Positions 7,204 through 15,852 of a stretch of DNA of 64,000 nt are shown piece after piece; position 1 is the stretch's first letter, and every line of letters starts with the position of its first letter. The position numbers were made by a program, and so were the translations under genes. Origin of the DNA: Bradyrhizobium manausense (GTDB lineage Bacteria > Pseudomonadota > Alphaproteobacteria > Rhizobiales > Xanthobacteraceae); contig NZ_JAFCJI010000006.1 of NCBI RefSeq assembly GCF_018131105.1, forward strand, positions 62,001 through 126,000. Reading direction: 5' to 3'. The notes beneath the pieces are model-generated. The model made no database searches and was not told the DNA's origin. It was given only the letters and a program-made list of their open reading frames with translations.

Positions 7204-9513
7204 ATGGCGGCTCCCATCAAGTTCGGCGTTGGCCAAAGCGTGCTGCGCAAAGAGGATGACGCGCTCATCCGCGGCAAGGGCCGCTATACCGATGATTATG
7301 CGCCGCAAGCCGCGCTGCGCTGCCTGATGCTGCGCTCGCCGCATGCGCATGCCAAATTCACCATCGATGCCAGCCGCGCCCGCACTCTTCCTGGCGTTGC
7401 GTTGATCCTGACCGCGGCCGAGGTCGGAGATCTCGGCCATCTGCCCTGCCTGTTCAATCTCGAGACCGATCCGTTCACCGGCCCCCCTTACCCGATCCTG
7501 GCCAAGGACGAGGTGCGGCATGTCGGCGATTCCGTCGCCTTCGTCGTCGCCGAGACCATCGACCAGGCCCGTGATGCGATCGAGGCCATCGACGTCAAAT
7601 GGAGCCCGCTGCCCTCGGTGACCGGCGTCGTCAACGCCGTCAAGAAGGGCGCGCCGCAGGTCTGGCCGGATAAGGCCGGCAACGTCCTGTTCGACGTCTC
7701 CATCGGCGAAAAGGCGGCGACCGAAGCTGCGTTCGCCAAGGCACACGCGGTGGCCGAAATCTCCATCGTCAATCCGCGCGTGGTCGCGAGCTTCATGGAA
7801 GCGCGCGCGGCCGTCTGCGAGTACGACGCCAAGAACGATCATTTGACGCTGACTGTCGGCAGCCAGGGCAGCCATCGGCTGCGCGATATCCTCTGCCAGA
7901 ACGTGCTCAACATCCCGACTGACAGGATGCGGGTGATCTGCCCCGACGTGGGCGGCGGTTTCGGCACAAAACTGTTTCCCTACCGGGAATACGCCCTGTT
8001 GGCAGTTGCCGCGCGAAAGCTGAAGAAGGCTGTGAAATGGGCGGCTGACCGTACCGAACATTTCGTGGGCGATGCGCAGGGCCGCGACAACGTCACCACC
8101 GCGAAGATGGCGCTGGCCGAGGACGGCAAGTTCCTCGCGATGGATTGCGACCTGATGGGCGACATGGGCGCGTATCTGTCGACCTTCGGACCCTATATCC
8201 CGCATGGTGGCGCCGGCATGCTGCCGGGCCTGTATGACATCCAGGCCTTCCATTGCCGGGTACGCACGATCTTCACCAACAGCGTGCCTGTCGATGCCTA
8301 TCGCGGCGCGGGCCGGCCTGAGGCCGCCTATGTGATCGAGCGCCTGGTCGATGCCTGTGCGCGCAAGCTCGACATGACGCCGGACGCGATCCGCCGCAAG
8401 AATTTCATCCAGCCGAAGGCGCTGCCCTACAAGACTGCCACCGGCAAGATCTACGATTCCGGCGATTTCGCCGCGCATCTCAAGCGTGCGATGGAGATCG
8501 GCGACTGGAAGGAGTTTTCAAAGCGCGCCAAGGCGGCCAAGAAGAACGGGCTGATCCGTGGCATCGGGCTGGCGAGCTATGTCGAGGTCTGCGGCACCAT
8601 GGGCGAGGAGACCGCCAATGTACGGATGGACCCCAATGGCGACATCACCGTCCTGATCGGCACGCAGTCGAGCGGGCAGGGCCACCAGACCGCCTATGCG
8701 CAGATCGTCGCGGAGCAGTTCGGTGTTGCGCCGGAGCGCGTCCACGTTCACCAGGGCGACACCGCCATGATCGCCACGGGCCTCGGCACCGGCGGCTCGG
8801 CCTCGATCCCCTCGGGCGGCGTCAGCGTCGAACGTGCTACGCGCGAACTCGGCCAGAAGCTGAAGGAGATCGCGGCACAGGCGCTGGAAGCGAGCGCTGG
8901 TGACCTCGAGATCACCGACGGCATCGTACGCATCGCCGGCACCGACCGCTCGATCTCGTTCGCCGATCTCGCCAAGCGACCCGGCGCGGATCCGTCCAAG
9001 CTGAACGCGAGCGCGACCTTTGCCAGCGCCGACGGTACCTATCCCAATGGCACACATGTCGCAGAGGTCGAAATCGATCCGGCCACCGGCATCATCAAGA
9101 TCGTCAACTATGTGATCGTCGATGATTTCGGCAAGACACTCAATCCGCTGCTTTTGGCGGGCCAGGTGCATGGCGGCGCCATGCAGGGCATCGGCCAGGC
9201 GCTGATGGAGCAGGTGGTCTATGGCGCGGGCGACGGCCAGCTCATCACCGCGACCTTCATGGACTACGCGCTGCCGCGCGCGGCCGACGGTCCTTCCTTC
9301 GTGTTCGAGACCAACAACATTCCCTGCACGACCAATCCGATGGGCGTGAAGGGGGCGGGCGAAGCCGGTGCGATCGGCTCCTGTCCGGCGGTGGTCAACG
9401 CCATCGTCGACGGGCTCTGGCGCGAATACAAGATCGACCACATCGACATGCCGGCAACGCCGGAGCGGGTGTGGATCGCGATCAACGAGCATCGTCGCCG
9501 CCATAGCCTGTAA
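7204..9513 (+). CDS. CoxL/xanthine-dehydrogenase-family molybdopterin subunit (form II type), orphan
   Basis: A 769-residue molybdenum hydroxylase large subunit. It has the small N-terminal a/b-hammerhead domain (RGKGRYTDDY, LRSPHAHA) and then the molybdopterin-cytosine-dinucleotide-binding domains (GGGFGTK, GTQSSGQGHQT). The active-site loop AYRGAGR spans 365-371, and the catalytic glutamate is E720 in GVKGAGEAG. The loop is the AYRGAGR of form II CO-dehydrogenase-like enzymes, not the AYRCSFR of true aerobic CO dehydrogenase, so CO need not be the substrate. The family normally works with an FAD subunit and a 2Fe-2S subunit; neither is next to it. A class II cytochrome c follows 94 bases downstream and may or may not be linked. 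Substrate unknown. Confidence 0.9.
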   Translation: MAAPIKFGVGQSVLRKEDDALIRGKGRYTDDYAPQAALRCLMLRSPHAHAKFTIDASRARTLPGVALILTAAEVGDLGHLPCLFNLETDPFTGPPYPILAKDEVRHVGDSVAFVVAETIDQARDAIEAIDVKWSPLPSVTGVVNAVKKGAPQVWPDKAGNVLFDVSIGEKAATEAAFAKAHAVAEISIVNPRVVASFMEARAAVCEYDAKNDHLTLTVGSQGSHRLRDILCQNVLNIPTDRMRVICPDVGGGFGTKLFPYREYALLAVAARKLKKAVKWAADRTEHFVGDAQGRDNVTTAKMALAEDGKFLAMDCDLMGDMGAYLSTFGPYIPHGGAGMLPGLYDIQAFHCRVRTIFTNSVPVDAYRGAGRPEAAYVIERLVDACARKLDMTPDAIRRKNFIQPKALPYKTATGKIYDSGDFAAHLKRAMEIGDWKEFSKRAKAAKKNGLIRGIGLASYVEVCGTMGEETANVRMDPNGDITVLIGTQSSGQGHQTAYAQIVAEQFGVAPERVHVHQGDTAMIATGLGTGGSASIPSGGVSVERATRELGQKLKEIAAQALEASAGDLEITDGIVRIAGTDRSISFADLAKRPGADPSKLNASATFASADGTYPNGTHVAEVEIDPATGIIKIVNYVIVDDFGKTLNPLLLAGQVHGGAMQGIGQALMEQVVYGAGDGQLITATFMDYALPRAADGPSFVFETNNIPCTTNPMGVKGAGEAGAIGSCPAVVNAIVDGLWREYKIDHIDMPATPERVWIAINEHRRRHSL

Positions 9514-9522
9514 GGCGGTCGT

Positions 9523-9554
9523 CCGGCCCGCGGGAATTAACTGCCCGCGGCCGG
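9523..9554 (+). terminator. Weak hairpin after the CoxL-like gene
   Basis: A GC-rich imperfect inverted repeat (CCGGCCCGCGGG at 9523-9534 against CCCGCGGCCGG at 9544-9554, one base missing). It is followed only by GTTCT, so it is a weak terminator at best. Confidence 0.3.
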
Positions 9555-9607
9555 GTTCTAACCTCAATGGTCATCCCCAAACCGACTTGCGAGCGGAGAG
9601 AAAGCCG

Positions 9608-10057
9608 ATGAAACGTACGTTGATTGTTGCGGGCACCTTGGTGCTGGGTGCGGGCGCCGTCATGGCGCAGCAGGAGATTGCCGTCCAGCAGGACAATCTG
9701 ATGCGCTCGCAGGCCAAGAGCCTCTACACCGTCATGCTGAAGATGACGAAGGGCGACATTCCCTACAACCAGAAGGCCGTCGACGAGGCAATCGCCAATC
9801 TGGATGCGGACGTAGCCAAGATCGCCAAGACGTTCGAGACCAATCCGAAGCAGGACGTGGTGAACGCGACCTACGGCTCGTCACCGAAAGTGTGGCAGCA
9901 GAAGGCTGATTTCGATTCGAAGATCCCGCCGGTGCAAAAGGCGATCGCCGATGTCAAAGGCAAAATCCACAATGTCGCCAGCCTCAAGGCGGCCTACACC
10001 TCGATCAATGACCGCTGCAACGATTGCCACGAGACGTACCGGCTGAAGCTGAAGTAA
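9608..10057 (+). CDS. Class II (c-prime/c556-like) cytochrome c, periplasmic
   Basis: A 149-residue exported haem protein. A signal peptide covers about residues 1-20 (basic start, GTLVLGAGAVMA, cut before QQE). The mature chain is a predicted four-helix bundle. The single haem site is near the C-terminus, CNDCH at 137-141, the diagnostic arrangement for class II cytochromes. A Met in VQQDNLMRSQAK near the mature N-terminus is a candidate sixth ligand, as in c556. The start is supported by GGAGAG upstream. It lies downstream of the CoxL-like gene and before a palindromic repeat. It probably carries electrons in the periplasm; the partner is unknown. Confidence 0.88.
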   Translation: MKRTLIVAGTLVLGAGAVMAQQEIAVQQDNLMRSQAKSLYTVMLKMTKGDIPYNQKAVDEAIANLDADVAKIAKTFETNPKQDVVNATYGSSPKVWQQKADFDSKIPPVQKAIADVKGKIHNVASLKAAYTSINDRCNDCHETYRLKLK

Positions 10058-10076
10058 GGCTGCGGCTCGTCCACAT

Positions 10077-10165
10077 GTAGCCCGGATGGAGCGAAGCGAA
10101 ATCCGAGTGCGCTGTTGAGGCGGTGAGACTGTTCCCGGATGACGCTTCCGCTCCATCCGGGCTAC
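10077..10165. repeat. Palindromic intergenic repeat (REP-like)
   Basis: Perfect 17-bp inverted arms (GTAGCCCGGATGGAGCG at 10077-10093 and its complement at 10149-10165) enclose about 55 bases containing AAGCGAAATCCG. This 'GTAGCCCGGATGGAGCGAAG' type is a recurrent intergenic element in proteobacterial genomes. Here it follows the cytochrome gene. The rest of the 10058-10327 gap shows nothing else. Confidence 0.7.
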
Positions 10166-10327
10166 GGGACTCATGATTCGGAGATGACCACGATCAATTC
10201 TCCTCCCACGCCCTGACGGATTGCCGTCAGAACGACTATGTTTGCTCGCGCCGCCGCGGCGTTGATGCCTCACGCTGTCAGGAGTTCCGACGCGCGGCGG
10301 GGATCTCAGTCAACAGCGAGACAGGCC

Positions 10328-11611
10328 ATGGCAAAACCGTTCCCGTCGAAAACCCATATCGGCAACCATATGCTGCATCCGGAAACGCTGATGCTGACCT
10401 ATGGCTACGATCCGCAGCTGTCGGAAGGCGCCATCAAGCCGCCGGTGTTCTTGACTTCGACCTTCGTGTTCAAGACGGCCGAGGACGGGCAGGACTTTTT
10501 CGATTACGTCGCAGGCCGGCGCGAGCCGCCGGAAGGCATGGGCGCGGGCCTGGTCTATTCGCGCTTCAACCACCCCAACAGCGAGATCGTCGAGGACAGG
10601 CTCGCCATCTACGAGCGTACCGAAAGCTGCGCGCTGTTCGCATCCGGCATGGCGGCTATCTCGACGACGATTCTCGCTTTCGTTCGTCCCGGCGACGTCA
10701 TCCTCCATTCACAACCGCTCTATGGCGGCACCGAGACGCTGCTGACGAACACGCTGTCGCGTTTCTCGATCGGCGCGGTCGGCTTTGCCGATGGCGTTGA
10801 CGAAGCCGTCGTCAACCAGGCTGCCGAAGAGGCGATGCGCAGGGGCCGGGTTTCGATGATCCTGGTGGAGACTCCGGCCAACCCGACCAATGGCCTGGTC
10901 GACATCGCGCTGATGCGCCGCGTTGCCGACGTCATCGGCAAGGCCCAGGGCCACACGCCGATCATCGCATGCGACAATACGCTCCTCGGCCCGGTGTTTC
11001 AGCGGCCGATCGAGCACGGCGCCGACATCTCGCTGTACTCGCTGACCAAATATGTCGGAGGTCACTCCGACCTGATTGCGGGCGCCGCGCTCGGCACCAG
11101 GGCGGTGATGAAGGGCATCAAGGCGCTGCGCGGCGCCATCGGCACCCAGCTCGATCCGCATTCCTGCTGGATGATCAACCGCTCGCTGGAAACCTTGAGC
11201 CTGCGCATGGAGAAGGCCAACAGCAACGCGCGCCTCGTCGCGGACTTCTTGCGCGACCATGCCAAGGTCGCCAAGGTCCACTATCTCGGCCATCATGCGG
11301 AGACGTCGCCAGCCGGGCGCGTGTTCGCGCGGCAATGCCTGGGGGCGGGATCGACGTTCTCGTTCGACATTGCCGGCGGTCAGGCGGCGGCGGAGGCGTT
11401 TCTCAACGGCTTGCAGATCTTCAAGCTCGCGGTCAGCCTTGGCGGAACGGAATCGCTGGCGAGCCTGCCGGCGACGATGACCCATTCCGGCGTCCCGGCC
11501 GACATCCGCCGCAAGATTGGCGTGCTCGATTGCACCATTCGGCTGTCGATCGGCATTGAAAACCCGTCGGACCTGATCGCGGATCTCGAGCACGCGCTGA
11601 GTGCAGCTTGA
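10328..11611 (+). CDS. Cystathionine gamma-synthase-family PLP enzyme
   Basis: A 427-residue Cys/Met-metabolism PLP enzyme. Features are the N-terminal PPVFLTSTF motif, YSRFNHPN (cofactor phosphate contact from the neighbouring subunit), SGMAAISTT, the aspartate in ACDNTL, and the Schiff-base lysine K241 in SLTKYVGGHSD. The C-terminal LGGTESLASLPATMTH segment is also typical. The family includes cystathionine gamma-synthase, O-acyl-homoserine sulfhydrylase and methionine gamma-lyase. The inserted DYVAGRREPPEG segment after the N-terminal region matches a subgroup annotated only as 'cystathionine gamma-synthase family', so the reaction is left open. I start it at the ATG at 10328; the frame is open further upstream but enters repeat-like DNA with poor codon use. 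Confidence 0.85.
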   Translation: MAKPFPSKTHIGNHMLHPETLMLTYGYDPQLSEGAIKPPVFLTSTFVFKTAEDGQDFFDYVAGRREPPEGMGAGLVYSRFNHPNSEIVEDRLAIYERTESCALFASGMAAISTTILAFVRPGDVILHSQPLYGGTETLLTNTLSRFSIGAVGFADGVDEAVVNQAAEEAMRRGRVSMILVETPANPTNGLVDIALMRRVADVIGKAQGHTPIIACDNTLLGPVFQRPIEHGADISLYSLTKYVGGHSDLIAGAALGTRAVMKGIKALRGAIGTQLDPHSCWMINRSLETLSLRMEKANSNARLVADFLRDHAKVAKVHYLGHHAETSPAGRVFARQCLGAGSTFSFDIAGGQAAAEAFLNGLQIFKLAVSLGGTESLASLPATMTHSGVPADIRRKIGVLDCTIRLSIGIENPSDLIADLEHALSAA

Positions 11612-11688
11612 ACGCCGCGCCAATGGAAAATCTTGCCTCGTGCCCGTTGGTTCCATTCGGCTGCGGGAAGAGCCCGCCCGGAATCGAA

Positions 11689-11717
11689 AAGGCCGGACGC
11701 TTCGCGCGTCCGGCCTT
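11689..11717. terminator. Bidirectional hairpin terminator between convergent genes
   Basis: A perfect 12-bp stem (11689-11700 with 11706-11717, loop TTCGC) lies between the ends of the PLP enzyme (plus) and the CHRD gene (minus). Read on the minus strand it is followed by TTTTC, so it best serves the CHRD gene. Confidence 0.65.
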
Positions 11718-11738
11718 CGCGAAAAGTCGCTCTAAAAC

Positions 11739-12158
11739 TTACTTCGTCACCTGGCCACGGATTTCGCCGCCCGGGTTGGCCGCGGTGTGAATGTTGACGT
11801 AGAGCTTGCCGGCGAGGAGATCGGAGGCCTGCGCGTCGGTGAGCGTCGCACTGCCTTCGACCGGGCTGCTGGCGATGCCCGGGATCGGGACCATCACGCC
11901 GGCATTCTTGCCGGCCTCAGCCGGGCCGTGGAAATGGGCGGCGGTGGCGGCGCCGGTGAGTCCGGAATAGGTCACCTTCCAGGAGAGCTTCTTGGTGGCG
12001 GCGTCATAGTCGAGATCGGCCTTGCCGGTGCCGCTGCTGGTGGTGGCAGGGACTTCGGACTTGCCGTCCAGCGTCGCCTTCAATTTCTCCGCGCTGGCCG
12101 AGCCTGCGAATGCGACGGCGGCTCCGAGTGCCAGCGTGGCAAAAAGCGCTTTGTTCAT
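11739..12158 (-). CDS. Exported CHRD-domain protein
   Basis: A 139-residue secreted protein. A signal peptide covers residues 1-23 (LFATLALGAAVAFAGSASA). The rest is one CHRD domain, named after chordin: an N-terminal strand with the 'EVPATTSSGTGKAD' region, the central AAHFHGPAEAGKNAG motif, and the closing YVNIHTAANPGGEIRGQV. Bacterial CHRD proteins are common, often single-domain, and have no established activity. The His-rich centre could bind metal. The start at 12158 has GGAGAG at good spacing; the frame extends 11 codons further without support. It is convergent with the PLP enzyme, with the shared terminator at its 3' end. Confidence 0.88.
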   Translation of the reverse strand: MNKALFATLALGAAVAFAGSASAEKLKATLDGKSEVPATTSSGTGKADLDYDAATKKLSWKVTYSGLTGAATAAHFHGPAEAGKNAGVMVPIPGIASSPVEGSATLTDAQASDLLAGKLYVNIHTAANPGGEIRGQVTK

Positions 12159-12298
12159 GGGTCTCTCCTGTTGACGCCCGATTACGGTCAACTTGCAAAC
12201 AGTGCGGTTCCGACTTTATTCCCGGATTCCGATCAAACCATCTAAATTATTCGTGGCTGGAGCGGCGGCGGGATGATCCGTAAATTCGCTCGGGCGCG

Positions 12299-13237
12299 AT
12301 GGGATCCTCAATGCTGCGACGAACAATTTGTGTCATTTTGATTGTCGGTGTCGCAGCCCTTGCCGCCTACTGGTGGCTGACCGCGCCGACCGCTTTGGCC
12401 TTGCCGGCTCCGACGCGCGGGCCTGATCTCGCCAACGGGCAGGAGCTGTTCAATGCCGGCGGCTGCTCGTCCTGCCATGCAGTGCCCAACCAGCCGGATC
12501 GTTTGCGGCTCGGCGGTGGTCTCGCGCTCGGCTCGCCGTTCGGCACGTTCTATGCGCCGAACATTTCGCCTGATATCACCGACGGCATCGGCCGCTGGAG
12601 CGAGGCCGATTTCGTCAACGCGGTGATGCGCGGCATCTCGCCCGAGGGCACGCACTACTTCCCGGCGTTTCCCTACACGTCCTACCACATCGCCAAGGTC
12701 GACGATGTCCGCGATCTCTTTGCCTACCTGAAGACATTGCCGCCGGTGTCGGGGCGGGTGCGCGATCACGACCTGCCGTTTCCCTTCAACATCCGCCGCA
12801 ATGTCGGCATCTGGAAATTGCTGTTCATGGACGTCAGGCCGTTCATGCCGGATGCGACGCGCTCAGCGCAATGGAATCGCGGCGCCTATCTCGTCAACGG
12901 CTTTGGCCATTGTGCCGAGTGCCACAGCCCGCGCAACACCCTCGGTGGCGTCATTCGCGGCGAGCGCTTCGCGGGGGGCCCCAATCCCGAAGGCGAGGGC
13001 TGGGTGCCGAACATCACGCAGAAGGGCTTGGGCAGCTGGAGCGAGAAGGATATCGCCGACTTCCTTGAGACCGGCGACATGCCCGAGGGCGACAGCGCAT
13101 CGCGCTCGATGCGGCCGGTGATCAAGAACCTCGCGCTGTTGACATCAGAGGATCGCGCGGCGATGGCCGCGTACCTGAAGTCGTTGCCGCCGATCGATGG
13201 TCCGACGCCGCCCAAGCGTAAAGAGGGTGGCGGCTAG
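12299..13237 (+). CDS. Diheme cytochrome c, membrane-anchored or periplasmic
   Basis: A 312-residue protein. A hydrophobic N-terminal segment (about residues 10-25) acts as signal or anchor. Two class I haem-binding domains follow, with CSSCH at 56-60 and CAECH in the second half. NISPDITDGIGRW and NITQKGLGSWSE are the repeated segments found in the diheme cytochrome subunits of alcohol and sugar dehydrogenases, where each haem Met ligand follows. It is about half the size of the triheme adhB type. No dehydrogenase subunit is adjacent, so the donor is unknown. An in-frame ATG at 12311 with GGGA upstream is an equally plausible start, giving 308 residues. It is divergent from the CHRD gene. 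Confidence 0.88.
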   Translation: MGSSMLRRTICVILIVGVAALAAYWWLTAPTALALPAPTRGPDLANGQELFNAGGCSSCHAVPNQPDRLRLGGGLALGSPFGTFYAPNISPDITDGIGRWSEADFVNAVMRGISPEGTHYFPAFPYTSYHIAKVDDVRDLFAYLKTLPPVSGRVRDHDLPFPFNIRRNVGIWKLLFMDVRPFMPDATRSAQWNRGAYLVNGFGHCAECHSPRNTLGGVIRGERFAGGPNPEGEGWVPNITQKGLGSWSEKDIADFLETGDMPEGDSASRSMRPVIKNLALLTSEDRAAMAAYLKSLPPIDGPTPPKRKEGGG

Positions 13238-13264
13238 AGCGGGTCCATTTCAATCGACACGCCG

Positions 13265-13510
13265 CTAGCTCGTGCCGAACGCCTTGAAGGTTATGATGGT
13301 GAGGGTGTCCTGGATGCCCGGCAGCACCTGCACCTTCTCGTTGACGAAGTGGCCGATGTCGGTGTCGTTGTCGACATAGAACTTGACCAGCAAGTCGTAT
13401 TGGCCGGCGGTGGAATAGATCTCGGAGGCGATCTCGGCTTCGGCAAGCGCATTGGCGACCGTATAGGACTGGCCGAGCTTGCATTTGATCTGGACGAAGA
13501 AAGGAACCAT
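13265..13510 (-). CDS. Stand-alone Lrp/AsnC ligand-binding (RAM) domain protein
   Basis: An 81-residue protein equal to the C-terminal ligand and oligomerisation half of Lrp/AsnC regulators, without the DNA-binding half. The order of strands and helices (VPFFVQIKCKLGQ, then AEAEIASEIYSTAGQYDLLVK, then VQVLPGIQDTLTI) is the usual beta-alpha-beta-beta-alpha-beta fold. Such stand-alone forms (AsnC 'SraC-like') assemble as decamers in other organisms and may sense amino acids. GGAG lies upstream of the ATG at 13510. It is 27 bases from the convergent cytochrome end. Role here unknown. Confidence 0.82.
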   Translation of the reverse strand: MVPFFVQIKCKLGQSYTVANALAEAEIASEIYSTAGQYDLLVKFYVDNDTDIGHFVNEKVQVLPGIQDTLTIITFKAFGTS

Positions 13511-13598
13511 TGCAGTCACTCCGAAGGCATATCTCGCCGGCTAATAGGCCAAAACCGCCCCGATTTAGCAAGCGGACTCGCCGACCGCCAGATGCCGG

Positions 13599-15581
13599 TC
13601 AGGGCCCTGAAATCACCGCCGCGGCGGAAAAGGCGTCCCTGAGTCGCTGAGCGAGTTCGGCCTTGCGGTAGGGCTTGGTCAGGACAACCGCCTGCGCCTG
13701 CGCGCGGCCTTGCTCGACCAAGGTCTCCAGCGCATAGCCCGAGGTGAACAGCACCGGCAGTCCCGGTCGAATGCGCCGGGCCTGGTCGGCGAGCTCCCAG
13801 CCGCTCATGCCGCCGGGCATCACGATATCGGTGAACAGCATGTCGATGCCGGGGTCGGCGCGCAGCCGCTGCAAGGCCTCCTTGCCATTGACGGCCGCGA
13901 CGACGCGATAGCCGAGCGCCTCCACCCGAAGGATCACCGAGGAGCGCACGAACGGATCGTCCTCCGCGATCAGGATGGTCTCATGGCCGCGCGGCGCGGC
14001 GTCTTCGTTGTCCGTCGCGTCGGTCAGCAATTGTCCGCCGGCGCACGGCAGGTAGATCCGGATCGTCGTGCCCAGGCCCTGTTCGCTATAGATCGAGACA
14101 TGGCCGTCGGATTGCTTTGCGAAGCCATAGACCATGCTCAGGCCGAGCCCTGAACCCTTGCCGACCTCCTTGGTGGTGAAGAACGGCTCGAAGGCGTGCT
14201 CGATCACTTCGGGCGTCATGCCTTCGCCGTCATCGGTGATGGAAATCAGCGCATAGGCGCCGGACGCCATTTCCGGGTGCAGCGCACGATAGTCGTCGTC
14301 GACCGCGGCGAGCTCCGTGCTCAGCGTCAGATGTCCACCTGACGGCATGGCATCCTGCGCGTTCAGCGCCAGATTCAGCACGGCGGATTCGAGCTGGGAG
14401 CGGTCGGCAAAGGCCTGGATCGTGCCGGGCCCGAAGGCGGTGCTGATCTCGATGTTCTCGCGCAGGGTGCGCTTGAACAGCTTGAGCATCGACAAGATCA
14501 GCTCGCGGCAATCGATCGTCTGCGGCCGTAGCAGCTGGCGACGGCTGAAGGCGAGCAGCCGCTGCGTGAGCTCCGCGCCGCGTTCACCGGACTGGCAGAT
14601 GTCGTCGGCGAATTGCCGCAGATCGGGCCGGCCCTTGAGTTGCTCGCTGAGGTGCTCGGCATTACCGATAATGACGGTCAGGAGGTTGTTGAAGTCATGC
14701 GCGATCCCGCCGGAGAGCTGGCCGACCGTCTCCATCTTCTGCGCTTGCTGGAGCTGCTGCTCGGTCAGCTTGCGCGCGGTGAGATCGTGGACGATGCCCA
14801 CATAGATCAGCTCGCCGTCCTGCCACGCCTGGCCGACCGACAGATCCATCGGAAAGTGTGACCCGTCCTTGCGCAGGCCGGTGGTCTCCCCAGTTGCGAA
14901 ACGCTGCGCATGGGCGGCGGGCAGACGCTTCCCTTGGTCGGACATCAGCATGCCGATGTCGAGATTCATGACCTCGCCGGCGCGATAGCCGAACAGCCGT
15001 TCGCAGGCAGGATTGAACAGGAGAATGCGGGCTTGCGCATCGAACAGGATGACGCCGTCGACCGCAGTTTCGACGACTGCGGTGAGGCGCGCCACGCTTT
15101 CGCGCATCGCGCGCTGCGCCTCTCCGACCTGTTTGAGCAGCAGTGTCGCATCGCGGCGCTTGATCTCTTCCACTTCGAGCGCGGCCTGGACCTTTTCCAG
15201 CTCGAACGGAGAGGGGATCGTCAGGATCTTGGGCAGGAGCGGCCACAGTGCCGCCGCGGTGAAGATCGACGCAATAGCGGTCAGCGCCTTGACCAGGCCC
15301 TCGATGCCATAGACCGGGACCCAGAGCGTGTAGATCGACAGCAGATGCGTCAGACCGCACGCCGTAATGAAGATCGCAAACGCCCAATAGACCCACCCGA
15401 ACTGGAGGTCGCGCCGTTTGGTGACGAGAATCGCCAGCGCAAACGGGATCGAGAAATAAGCCGCCGCGATGCAGGCGTCCGAGACGACATGGAGCCAGAT
15501 CAGCTCAGGCTCCCACAGCAGGCAGATGCCGTGCGGTGACAGCGTCGAGGAGTCGAGGAGACGTTCGAAATAGGCCCACAT
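13599..15581 (-). CDS. Hybrid histidine kinase with ethylene-receptor (ETR1)-type sensor domain
   Basis: A 660-residue membrane kinase. Residues 25-120 hold about three membrane helices. They match the ethylene-binding domain of plant ETR1 with every key residue kept at a constant +10 offset: D35, Y42, I45, P46, I72, C75 and H79 correspond to ETR1 D25, Y32, I35, P36, I62, C65 and H69 (SDACIAAAYFSIP and FITACGLTH). A PAS domain follows (about 165-270), then HisKA with H295 in GGIAHDFNNLL. Next comes an intact ATPase domain (NLALNAQDAM, DDGEGM, GSGLGLSMV) and a receiver domain with D585. I took the ATG at 15581; the frame extends 20 codons upstream without membrane character. It is divergent from thiD, and no separate response regulator lies nearby. 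Copper and ethylene binding are inferred from the conserved residues. Confidence 0.88.
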   Translation of the reverse strand: MWAYFERLLDSSTLSPHGICLLWEPELIWLHVVSDACIAAAYFSIPFALAILVTKRRDLQFGWVYWAFAIFITACGLTHLLSIYTLWVPVYGIEGLVKALTAIASIFTAAALWPLLPKILTIPSPFELEKVQAALEVEEIKRRDATLLLKQVGEAQRAMRESVARLTAVVETAVDGVILFDAQARILLFNPACERLFGYRAGEVMNLDIGMLMSDQGKRLPAAHAQRFATGETTGLRKDGSHFPMDLSVGQAWQDGELIYVGIVHDLTARKLTEQQLQQAQKMETVGQLSGGIAHDFNNLLTVIIGNAEHLSEQLKGRPDLRQFADDICQSGERGAELTQRLLAFSRRQLLRPQTIDCRELILSMLKLFKRTLRENIEISTAFGPGTIQAFADRSQLESAVLNLALNAQDAMPSGGHLTLSTELAAVDDDYRALHPEMASGAYALISITDDGEGMTPEVIEHAFEPFFTTKEVGKGSGLGLSMVYGFAKQSDGHVSIYSEQGLGTTIRIYLPCAGGQLLTDATDNEDAAPRGHETILIAEDDPFVRSSVILRVEALGYRVVAAVNGKEALQRLRADPGIDMLFTDIVMPGGMSGWELADQARRIRPGLPVLFTSGYALETLVEQGRAQAQAVVLTKPYRKAELAQRLRDAFSAAAVISGP

Positions 15582-15852
15582 GGTTGGTTCCCGAGAGGGG
15601 CAGGCCGGAGCCCGCAATTTTGAGTCGCTGGACGAATCCACCGACTAACGTGTCATTCGCACGCTTGGCCGCCAAGGCCGGGCGATGCCGTGGTCTTATT
15701 TTCGCAGGGTATGCACGCTTGGGGGACGACAATGCCGCGAAGCATCGGCCTCGCCTGATTCGTCGGCTTGCTGGGGCTCCGCCAGCGCGCTAGGGATGAG
15801 CCATGTCAGGACCGGTGATGACCATGTTTTCTCCAAGCAAGCGTATCCTGCG

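Noticed and set aside
6883..8478. 531-codon open frame on the minus strand
   Set aside because: Antisense shadow of the CoxL-like gene; composition His/Arg/Gly-rich without any motif.
7204..9513. Calling the enzyme a true carbon monoxide dehydrogenase
   Set aside because: The active-site loop is AYRGAGR (form II) instead of AYRCSFR, and the other subunits are missing.
8518..9567. 349-codon minus-strand frame
   Set aside because: Second antisense shadow of the molybdoenzyme gene.
15642..15852. TPP riboswitch before thiD
   Set aside because: The conserved CUGAGA and ACCUGA elements in proper order were not found.
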